In this document: positions 1 through 4,836 of the stretch, piece by piece
How the letters are laid out: each line of letters opens with the position of its first letter
Position numbering within the stretch: position 1 is the stretch's first letter
DNA from: Sneathiella sp.
GTDB lineage: Bacteria; Pseudomonadota; Alphaproteobacteria; Sneathiellales; Sneathiellaceae
Length of the DNA: 5,676 nt
Direction of reading: 5' to 3'
NCBI GenBank assembly: GCA_002732675.1
Contig: NVRR01000213.1
Coordinates: forward strand, 1-5,676
The notes under the pieces: generated by a model
The model's input: only the letters and a program-made list of their open reading frames with translations
Told to the model about the DNA's origin: nothing
Databases searched by the model: none
Translations under genes and position numbers: made by a program

Positions 1-514
1 CCTTACTTTTGACCAGAGGGTAGAGGAGGTTTTTTGGAAATGGCAGTACTTCCTTAATGCAGCCGACAATCAATTTCTTCAATCGCGTACTGTTCAGCAT
101 TTCGCCGATCTTTGGATAGAGGACTTCCAAATCGAGGGTCACCATGAAATCCGTATGGCTGTCCTCGATTTTATGGCGAAGTTCCCGTTCGGCATCCAGC
201 GGGGAATAATTTACAACGGTGCCGCCGGCTTTCAGAATGCCGAAGAAACAGACAATATAATGGGGAGTGTTGGGCAGGTACAGGCCGACATGGACACCTT
301 CCTTGACCCCGAGCGCGCGGAAGCCCTTGGCGGCGCGACTGACCATGCCATCGAGCTCGGCATAGGTAATTTTCTTGTCCATGAAATCGATGGCATTGTT
401 ATTGGGCCATTTTTTGACAGCTTCATCAAGCAGCGCATAAACGGGCTTCTTTTCGATTTCGATTTCCCACTTCACACCAGGCGGGTAAGATTTCTCCCAT
501 AAAAAGTCAGACAT
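1..514 (-). CDS. Acyl-CoA synthetase (AMP-forming, long-chain fatty acid/dicarboxylate-CoA ligase type), N-terminal part only
   Basis: This is the first 171 residues of an acyl-CoA ligase of the ANL (AMP-forming) superfamily; the gene continues beyond base 1. The family activates a carboxylic acid with ATP and then forms the CoA thioester. What is seen: the start MSDFLWEKSYPPGVKW, a region ITYAELDGMVSRAAKGF (about residues 49-65), then GLYLPNTPHYIVCFFG and LKAGGTVVNYSPLDAERELR (about 78-112), the usual order of the N-terminal adenylation lobe. The P-loop and the hinge and C-terminal lysine motifs that fix ATP chemistry and substrate lie outside the window, so chain length cannot be judged. 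The opening resembles alphaproteobacterial ligases annotated as long-chain-fatty-acid or pimeloyl/dicarboxylate-CoA ligase (recall, not searched). The start ATG at 514 has AGGG six bases upstream. It lies 163 bases downstream of the dehydratase gene on the same strand, so it may be read through from that operon or have its own promoter. Confidence 0.9.
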   Translation of the reverse strand, partial: MSDFLWEKSYPPGVKWEIEIEKKPVYALLDEAVKKWPNNNAIDFMDKKITYAELDGMVSRAAKGFRALGVKEGVHVGLYLPNTPHYIVCFFGILKAGGTVVNYSPLDAERELRHKIEDSHTDFMVTLDLEVLYPKIGEMLNSTRLKKLIVGCIKEVLPFPKNLLYPLVKSK

Positions 515-554
515 ATTTTTCCCTATGTATTGTTAGTGTCCCTGTATTCCCGAA

Positions 555-582
555 ATTACGTTGCAATCCGCGGGTGGGTCAA
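555..582 (-). promoter_or_regulatory. Possible weak sigma70-type promoter for the acyl-CoA synthetase gene
   Basis: On the minus strand TTGACC (582-577, five of six matches to TTGACA) is followed after 16 bases by CGTAAT (560-555, four of six matches to TATAAT). This would start RNA about 35 bases upstream of the ATG at 514. The -10 lacks the important A at its second position, so the match is weak. The rest of the 163-base spacer holds an AT-rich stretch (about 605-662) and no gene. I see no convincing terminator after the dehydratase, so read-through from upstream is equally possible. Confidence 0.22.
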
Positions 583-677
583 TGGAAACTGTCACTGGGA
601 GGTGAAAAATTCAATTTTAAAGTGTATTTAAATGAATATTGTACAGTTTTAAGGATTAATTACGGCGTATTCGGGTC

Positions 678-1610
678 CTAAAACCCGTCCGGTCCCGCAC
701 CGCAGATGATGGCGCCAACTTTCCCTAACGGCTTGGCGAGCGCAGGGTCGGACCGGAGGGCGGCGATGGCCGCTGCGGCGGACAATTCGACGCCCAGGCC
801 ACAATTTTCCCACAGCCAGCGGGCGGCGCTTTGCATATCTTCATCCTCGACCAGAAGAATATCATCGACGAGATCAGAAATAATGTTGAGGTTTATCTCG
901 GCAGATCGCCTTGGTGCCAGCGTGTTCGCCCGTGTATTGATGACATCAAGGGTAACAAGCCTTCCGGCGTCCACACTGTTTTTCAATGTCGGCGCGCCCA
1001 CGGCCTCAATACCAATGACCTTGATGCCCGGCTTGATAGCCTTCACCGCGGAGGCAACGCCCGAAATCAGTCCGCCGCCGCCGATGGCTACCAACAGAAC
1101 ATCCAGATCCGGCACATCTTCGAGGATTTCAAGGCCAACGGTTCCCTGTCCCGCCATTACTGCTAAGTCGGCGAAGGGATGAACATAGGTTTTTCCCTGT
1201 GTCTCCGCGGCCTTTAGCGCAAGCGCATTGGCGTCATCCCAGACGTCGCCCTCGACAATCACTTTAGTGGCCGTCTTCCGGAGCTTTTCGATTTTCGAAG
1301 CAGGTGTATTCTTTGGCAGATAAATTGTAGTGGGCGCGCCAGCCATGGCGCCTGCGGTGGCGACCCCCATGCCATGATTGCCGCCCGAAGCTGTCACTAA
1401 TCCGCGTTTGAGGGCGGCGTCATCCAGCCCCAAAACAGTGTTCAGCGCCCCGCGTATTTTAAACGAGCCGGATATCTGCAGGCATTCCAGCTTCAGGGAA
1501 ACAGGCTGGCCGTTATCCAGAACCACCTCCAATTGCGGTGTCCGGCGGATGCGGGGCGATATTCTGGCACGGGCAGCCTGAATAAGCTCAAGGGGTAAAT
1601 GATTTGTCAT
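678..1610 (-). CDS. Threonine/serine dehydratase, PLP-dependent fold type II, catabolic type without ACT domain
   Basis: This 310-residue protein should deaminate L-threonine to 2-oxobutyrate or L-serine to pyruvate in the cytoplasm, using pyridoxal phosphate. The motifs stand in the family order: SFKIRGA with the Schiff-base lysine at residue 51, the substrate loop SGGNHG at 75-80, the phosphate-binding glycine loop GGGGL at 177-181, and CGAG at 303-306. The Cys of that last motif sits where mammalian serine dehydratase has the Cys that contacts the PLP ring nitrogen; many threonine deaminases have SGGN there. There is no C-terminal ACT domain, so the isoleucine feedback of biosynthetic IlvA is not expected. 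The gene ends shortly after the CGAG motif, as is usual for this length class. Its ATG overlaps the stop of the upstream thioesterase gene (ATGA, 1610-1607), implying translational coupling. Close relatives include serine racemase and hydroxyectoine-pathway dehydratases, so the exact substrate is uncertain while the enzyme class is firm. Confidence 0.92.
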   Translation of the reverse strand: MTNHLPLELIQAARARISPRIRRTPQLEVVLDNGQPVSLKLECLQISGSFKIRGALNTVLGLDDAALKRGLVTASGGNHGMGVATAGAMAGAPTTIYLPKNTPASKIEKLRKTATKVIVEGDVWDDANALALKAAETQGKTYVHPFADLAVMAGQGTVGLEILEDVPDLDVLLVAIGGGGLISGVASAVKAIKPGIKVIGIEAVGAPTLKNSVDAGRLVTLDVINTRANTLAPRRSAEINLNIISDLVDDILLVEDEDMQSAARWLWENCGLGVELSAAAAIAALRSDPALAKPLGKVGAIICGAGPDGF

Positions 1611-2017
1611 GATCCCAAGACCTTCCAGATGCCGTCGGCGGTCAGGATGCGATTGCCGTCGACCAGCAATTCGCCGCGTATAAATACGACGGACAGCCCG
1701 TGTTTGCTCAAATCCGCCTTGAGTTCGATCCAGTCACCAGGCCTGGCGGCGGCGATAAAATCGCAATTGAGGCTGATGGTGGCGCAGCGTTTCTTACCCA
1801 CAAGCCGCCAGACAATCTGGCCTAGCGCTTCATCTAGAAAACTCATGAGCATACCACCGTGGATGACACCATGAAAATTGGCATGGCTGTCGTCCGCGAG
1901 AAAGCCGTATGAATACTCCTCCCCGGTTCGCTTGAAATAGAGCGGCCCTATTTTCTCGGGATATCGGCCAGGCGCGGTGACGGGCCGGTATCCTTCGGGA
2001 ACAGCGGAATATGTCAT
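1607..2017 (-). CDS. PaaI-family hotdog-fold acyl-CoA thioesterase
   Basis: A 136-residue single-domain protein of the PaaI/YbgC hotdog thioesterase group, which hydrolyses acyl-CoA thioesters in the cytoplasm. The signature is HANFHGVIHGG at residues 45-55 followed by SFLDEALG (59-66). Asn48, the HGG at 53-55 and Asp62 fit the catalytic asparagine/aspartate and helix-start glycines of the PaaI class. A typical strand CDFIAAARPGDWIEL follows (85-99). Length is normal for the family. The ATG at 2017 is chosen because the protein then begins directly before the conserved core; a purine-rich GGGAAA lies about 8-13 bases upstream, a modest ribosome binding site. The stop overlaps the dehydratase start by four bases, so the two are made together. 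The substrate cannot be read from the sequence. The neighbouring acyl-CoA synthetase suggests acyl-CoA turnover, which is inference. Confidence 0.88.
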   Translation of the reverse strand: MTYSAVPEGYRPVTAPGRYPEKIGPLYFKRTGEEYSYGFLADDSHANFHGVIHGGMLMSFLDEALGQIVWRLVGKKRCATISLNCDFIAAARPGDWIELKADLSKHGLSVVFIRGELLVDGNRILTADGIWKVLGS

Positions 2018-2045
2018 ACAGTAATTTTCCCAATATTTTCGGGAC

Positions 2046-2073
2046 AGTATGACGATTATCCAGCAGTGCGCAA
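2046..2073 (-). promoter_or_regulatory. Possible promoter for the thioesterase-dehydratase operon
   Basis: In the 69-base gap downstream of the DUF1508 gene the minus strand has TTGCGC (2073-2068) and, 16 bases on, CATACT (2051-2046), each matching four of six consensus positions. The start of RNA would lie about 20-25 bases upstream of the ATG at 2017. The gap shows no hairpin with a T-run, so transcription from the DUF1508 gene could also continue into this operon. Confidence 0.2.
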
Positions 2074-2086
2074 GCCGACGACGCGG

Positions 2087-2266
2087 TTACTCTTCATATC
2101 CGTTGCGCGTAGCGTTTTCGACGCATTCTTCCTTTTCCGCATATCCTTGGGTGGATGCACCGACAATGCGTCCGTTGGTCGCCGTCCGCCGCCACCGCCA
2201 TTTATGGTGTTTCTCATTGTGGTCCTGATAGAATTCCCACTTATCTCGATCGCCTTTTTCTGCCAT
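2087..2266 (-). CDS. Small DUF1508 (YegP/UPF0339-like) domain protein
   Basis: A 59-residue protein that is essentially one DUF1508 unit. The pattern KWEFYQDHNEK at 9-19, then KWRWRRTATNGRIVGASTQGY at 22-42, then EECVENATRNGY at 46-57 follows the family layout: a short strand that writes out FEIYKD-type residues, a WR strand, NG turn, ASTQGY, and a helix ending in a basic stretch. YegP of E. coli carries two such repeats; single-unit versions are common in other bacteria. The biochemical function of the family is not established, so none is assigned. An ATG also exists at 2278, but the start at 2266 is preferred because GGAG sits six bases before it, inside what would be the coding sequence of the longer form. 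The reading frame is charged and tryptophan-rich, not membrane-like. It is divergent from the ParB-like gene. Confidence 0.85.
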   Translation of the reverse strand: MAEKGDRDKWEFYQDHNEKHHKWRWRRTATNGRIVGASTQGYAEKEECVENATRNGYEE

Positions 2267-2272
2267 TTTAAT

Positions 2273-2276
2273 CTCC
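2273..2276 (-). promoter_or_regulatory. Ribosome binding site GGAG that fixes the DUF1508 protein start
   Basis: On the minus strand GGAG is followed by six bases and then ATG at 2266. It overlaps the second codon of an alternative ATG at 2278, which itself has no good Shine-Dalgarno sequence upstream. This argues for the 59-residue form over the 63-residue one. Confidence 0.65.
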
Positions 2277-2329
2277 ATTGTTTATCCAATGAAGATATGA
2301 CGTCGCGCGCGTTATTTTGTGAGCAAGGA

Positions 2330-2359
2330 TAGACAAATGATGCTCTTATTGCGTAGACT
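2330..2359 (+). promoter_or_regulatory. Possible sigma70-type promoter for the ParB-like gene
   Basis: TAGACA (2330-2335, five of six matches to TTGACA) and TAGACT (2354-2359, four of six matches to TATAAT) are separated by 18 bases. RNA would begin near 2366, giving a leader of about 30 bases that includes AGGG at 2384-2387, seven bases before the ATG at 2395. The rest of the 128-base divergent spacer (2267-2394) holds no gene; no clear minus-strand promoter for the DUF1508 gene was found in it. Confidence 0.35.
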
Positions 2360-2394
2360 TTTTTATTCTTTGGGAAATCGGATAGGGCGATAAT

Positions 2395-2640
2395 ATGAAA
2401 ACGGTGCGGATTGAGCTAGAGAAAATCTACGTCCCGACCAAAGCCCGCAAAGGCCTTACCGAAGATCGGGTGGAGATCCTCGCCGAAGATATACTGGAAA
2501 ACGGCCAGAAATCACCCATTCAAGTACGGCTGGGGCAGGGGCGCTATGTCCTGGTCGAGGGACTACACCGTCTGGAGGCTATCCGGGCGCTTGGCGAAGA
2601 GAATATCGATGCTATCATTGTCCATGCCCGACGTCATTAG
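2395..2640 (+). CDS. Small stand-alone ParB N-terminal-like domain protein
   Basis: An 81-residue protein made of little more than a ParB/sulfiredoxin-like N-terminal fold. Seen in order: strand and proline segment IELEKIYVPTKARKG (6-20), helix RVEILAEDILENGQ (25-38), SPIQVR (40-45), the strand RYVLVEGLHRLEAIRALG (50-67) and a last strand IDAIIVHARR (71-80). In chromosome-partitioning ParB the matching box reads GERR and binds and hydrolyses CTP; here it reads GLHR (56-59), as in the wider ParB/Srx group. There is no helix-turn-helix DNA-binding domain, no dimerisation tail, no ParA gene and no parS-like palindrome nearby, so a partition role is not supported. Small proteins of this form occur in alphaproteobacteria (recall). 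Its actual job is unknown; nucleotide binding is possible. The ATG at 2395 has AGGG seven bases upstream. It converges on the peptidase gene, 12 bases apart. Confidence 0.85.
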   Translation: MKTVRIELEKIYVPTKARKGLTEDRVEILAEDILENGQKSPIQVRLGQGRYVLVEGLHRLEAIRALGEENIDAIIVHARRH

Positions 2641-2652
2641 ACATCTCAGGCG

Positions 2653-4113
2653 TCAGCCGCCGATATTCTCCATCAATTGCCGATAAAACTGGATAATTTC
2701 CGCGTAATTCTCAATATAGATCCTCTCGTTCGTGCCATGCACGCGGGAGAGGTCATCGGGGCCAAACCGCATGGGAATAAACCGGTAGCTGTTTTCGGCA
2801 ATGTCCTCGTAATGCTTGCTGTCAGATCCGGCGAGCATAAGCCCCGGCGATATCAGGACATCTGGGAATATCTCGCGGATGGTCGTCTCGATCACCCGAT
2901 ATCCTTCTACGTCCTTGCTGGACACGCGGGAAGGTTCGTTTTGCTGCTTTATCTCAATGGTGATATCGGGATCATCAATTACGGTTTTTACCCGATCAAC
3001 GGCCTCCTGGACGCTCGTTCCCGGCAGCAGACGAAAATTGAGCGTAGCGATGGCGGTTGCTGGTAAAACGTTATCCTTGGTCCCGCCGTCGATTATCGTT
3101 GCTGCTGTTGTTGTCCGAACCATGGCGTTGGTTGCCCCGCCCTTGCCGAGTTCACTGATCAAAATCGGATCGAAAAGCCAGCGATTTGAAATAATCGCCT
3201 TTAGCGGAAGCGGCATATGCGGGGCGAGGGTTGAAAACATATCAGCAGCCGGGCTTTGCAGGCTGGCAGGGAAGCGATTTTCCTCCAGCCGATTGACCGC
3301 CCGGGCGATTTTCCCGATAGCCGTTTTCCGGGGTGGAATAGAGGAATGTCCACCCTTGGTAGATGCGGTAAGTTGCAGGGTGAGGTAGCCCTTTTCGGCG
3401 AGCGCAATAAAAGCAATAGGGGCGTCGATGCCGGGCATGATCCCCTGAACAATCACCATCCCTTCATCGAGGGTAAAGGCGGGCCTGATACCTCGGCTTT
3501 TGAGCAGTTCGGCAATTTTTTGTGCGCCATTCCCGCCGCCGATTTCCTCATCATGGCCAAAGGCAAAATAGAGTGTCCGTTTGGGCGTGAACCCGGCAGC
3601 CAGTTGCAACTCTGCCGCTTCCAAAATGGCGAAGACCGACTGCTTGTCATCAAGCGTCCCGCGGCCCCAGATGATCCCATCCTCAATGGTGCCTGAGAAG
3701 GCATCATACGTCCAGTCAGCCTCTGTTCCGCGCTCTACCGGCACTACATCCATGTGGGCCAGCAAAAGAACCGGTGGTTGGCTAGAATCTGTCCCTTCCC
3801 AAGTGTAAAGCAGACTGTGGTCGCTGATGGTTTCGCGTTTGAGTTTCGTAGCGACCAGAGGGAAGGAGAGGTCAATCAAGGCATGAAGTTTGTCAAATTC
3901 GGGGGCCGCAACCGGATTATCCAGGCCCGTGGATACAGTTTTGATCCGGACGGCTTCCGCCAATCGTCGCGCTGCGGCCATGCTATCAATTTCGGGCACT
4001 GTCACAGCGGCAATGTCGGGGGTTTGCGGCGTGTTGGAAAATGTCCGAAAGGCGATTACAGCCACAACGGCAACGACAACAAGTACCAGAAAGAGGGCAA
4101 TTTTTTTTATCAT
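2653..4113 (-). CDS. Membrane-anchored M20-family metallopeptidase, Gly-X carboxypeptidase (CPS1/PM20D1) type
   Basis: A 486-residue zinc-dependent hydrolase. Residues 5-22 form one hydrophobic segment after MIKK, with no clear cleavage site, so it is probably a signal anchor with the enzyme in the periplasm. Residues that match known M20 metal and catalytic positions are HMD (His120, Asp122), the bridging Asp155 in GRGTLDDK, the catalytic Glu189 and ligand Glu190 in HDEE, Asp216 in TLDEG, and a C-terminal His459 in HGTNERI. KGGHSS (253-258) marks the lid/dimerisation domain with His256. Complete motifs argue for an active enzyme. The spacing and the HGxNE ending fit yeast carboxypeptidase S and animal PM20D1 better than ArgE or DapE. 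Those relatives cleave C-terminal residues from small peptides or hydrolyse N-acyl amino acids; which of these applies here is inference. The ATG at 4113 is preferred because it places the membrane segment at the N terminus; GGA lies only three bases before it, a weak ribosome site. Confidence 0.92.
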   Translation of the reverse strand: MIKKIALFLVLVVVAVVAVIAFRTFSNTPQTPDIAAVTVPEIDSMAAARRLAEAVRIKTVSTGLDNPVAAPEFDKLHALIDLSFPLVATKLKRETISDHSLLYTWEGTDSSQPPVLLLAHMDVVPVERGTEADWTYDAFSGTIEDGIIWGRGTLDDKQSVFAILEAAELQLAAGFTPKRTLYFAFGHDEEIGGGNGAQKIAELLKSRGIRPAFTLDEGMVIVQGIMPGIDAPIAFIALAEKGYLTLQLTASTKGGHSSIPPRKTAIGKIARAVNRLEENRFPASLQSPAADMFSTLAPHMPLPLKAIISNRWLFDPILISELGKGGATNAMVRTTTAATIIDGGTKDNVLPATAIATLNFRLLPGTSVQEAVDRVKTVIDDPDITIEIKQQNEPSRVSSKDVEGYRVIETTIREIFPDVLISPGLMLAGSDSKHYEDIAENSYRFIPMRFGPDDLSRVHGTNERIYIENYAEIIQFYRQLMENIGG

Positions 4114-4153
4114 TTTCCGTCAAACCCCGATGTTCATACCTTGTTACCAAACC

Positions 4154-4181
4154 AGAATACACCGTGATACCTCCCTGTCTA
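4154..4181 (-). promoter_or_regulatory. Probable sigma70-type promoter for the M20 peptidase gene
   Basis: On the minus strand TAGACA (4181-4176, five of six matches to TTGACA) is followed after 16 bases by TATTCT (4159-4154, four of six matches to TATAAT). RNA would start near 4147 and give a leader of about 35 bases before the ATG at 4113. This is the best promoter match in the window. Confidence 0.4.
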
Positions 4182-4204
4182 GCATCGCTATACGGTTTCT
4201 ATTG

Positions 4205-4220
4205 TTGCGGAACGTCGCAA
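4205..4220. promoter_or_regulatory. Inverted repeat TTGCG-N6-CGCAA, possible operator in the divergent spacer
   Basis: A perfect dyad with 5-base arms and a 6-base centre lies 34 bases upstream of the chosen start of the dioxygenase-like gene and upstream of the peptidase promoter. The size suits a dimeric helix-turn-helix regulator. Its left arm could overlap a poor plus-strand -35 (TTGCGG, 4205-4210), with TAGTAT at 4227-4232 as -10. Dyads this short are expected by chance at some rate, and no regulator gene is in the window. Confidence 0.2.
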
Positions 4221-4243
4221 GGCGCGTAGTATGAGAAGAAAAC

Positions 4244-4249
4244 GGGAGG
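4244..4249 (+). promoter_or_regulatory. Strong ribosome binding site GGGAGG that fixes the dioxygenase-like start
   Basis: GGGAGG is followed by TGATG ATG. The ATG at 4255 is five bases from the motif, a normal distance; the ATG at 4252 is only two bases away, and an ATG at 4231 lies upstream of the motif with no Shine-Dalgarno of its own. The start at 4255 is therefore preferred. Confidence 0.7.
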
Positions 4250-4254
4250 TGATG

Positions 4255-4836
4255 ATGGACAAACAACAAGAACGCCGAAAAGCAATCGCTGCTGCGGTTG
4301 CAGATATTCGGGAAATTGCGGACGATGGGGATATAACGCCTGACATTTTAGCTCGGGTTCGTACAAGGCTTCTCTCCCTCGCCGCGAAGCACGATTTATT
4401 CACTTTGGAAGATTTTCCGCCGCCTGAAGCGAACAACAAACGCCGAAGCTGCTTATATCGTCTGTCGGAAGATGACGATCATCGTTTTGCCCTATACGCG
4501 AATTCGGCGGATGGAAATGTCAACGCGCCTCCCCATGACCACACCACTTGGGCCGTCATTGTTGGTGTCAGGGGACAGGAAGAAAACCGGTTTTACGACA
4601 AAGCGGCAAACGGGGTTGAGCAGACCGCAAGCCACATGGTAGAGGACGGCGCCGGGGTCGCCCTTATGCCCGACGATATTCATAGCATCCATATCAAGGA
4701 AGGTGCGCCGGTGTTGAATTTTCATATGTATGGCCTCGGCCTTGAACAGCTTGATCGCCGGAATTTCTGGAACGAACGTAAAGAAATATGGGAAGTCTTT
4801 CCCGCCCACACCGATATCCGCGAGGCCCGGCATTGA
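4255..4836 (+). CDS. Cysteine dioxygenase-like cupin (predicted thiol dioxygenase)
   Basis: A 193-residue double-stranded beta-helix protein of the cysteine dioxygenase type I superfamily, enzymes that use mononuclear iron and oxygen to turn a thiol into a sulfinate in the cytoplasm. Residues matching the three-histidine iron site are His94 and His96 in PPHDHTTW and His143 (or His146) in DDIHSIH. Arg69 in CLYR stands where mammalian enzyme has the arginine that holds the substrate carboxylate, and Tyr159 in NFHMYG stands at the active-site tyrosine. The position of the cross-linking cysteine is Val101, so no Cys-Tyr cofactor is expected, as in most bacterial members. These alignments were made by eye. 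Substrate may be cysteine, 3-mercaptopropionate or another thiol. About 60 residues precede the cupin, mostly helical and charged. The stop overlaps a TTG start of the downstream rhodanese gene, so thiol oxidation and sulfur transfer are probably linked. Starts at 4231 or 4252 are less likely on ribosome-site grounds. Confidence 0.85.
   Translation: MDKQQERRKAIAAAVADIREIADDGDITPDILARVRTRLLSLAAKHDLFTLEDFPPPEANNKRRSCLYRLSEDDDHRFALYANSADGNVNAPPHDHTTWAVIVGVRGQEENRFYDKAANGVEQTASHMVEDGAGVALMPDDIHSIHIKEGAPVLNFHMYGLGLEQLDRRNFWNERKEIWEVFPAHTDIREARH
4822..4825 (+). promoter_or_regulatory. Ribosome binding site GAGG for a TTG start of the rhodanese gene
   Basis: GAGG within the end of the dioxygenase-like gene lies seven bases before TTG at 4833. 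The first in-frame ATG comes only at codon 26, inside the conserved LDMRE strand of the first rhodanese domain, so it cannot be the real start. This supports TTG as the initiator. Confidence 0.55.

Noticed and set aside
155..502. A 115-residue plus-strand open frame inside the acyl-CoA synthetase gene.
   Set aside because: It is antisense to a well-recognised enzyme, has no family resemblance and no ribosome site; it is a shadow of the minus-strand coding frame.
660..690. A transcription terminator at the end of the dehydratase gene (CGGG/CCCG arms around the stop codon).
   Set aside because: The stem is only four base pairs with an eight-base loop and no T-run follows on the minus strand.
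2395..2640. A ParA/ParB chromosome or plasmid partition locus.
   Set aside because: The protein lacks the DNA-binding and dimerisation domains, no ParA-type ATPase is present and no parS-like palindrome is seen.
2636..2660. A bidirectional terminator between the converging ParB-like and peptidase genes.
   Set aside because: Only 12 bases separate the stops and no stable inverted repeat or T-run is visible.
2816..3388. A 190-residue plus-strand open frame inside the peptidase gene.
   Set aside because: It is antisense to the conserved M20 domain and its composition is that of a shadow frame with no recognisable motif.
4101..4108. A programmed frameshift at the run of eight T (A on the coding strand) at the start of the peptidase gene.
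   Set aside because: The normal frame continues directly through it as lysine codons into a good membrane segment, and no alternative frame gives a sensible product.
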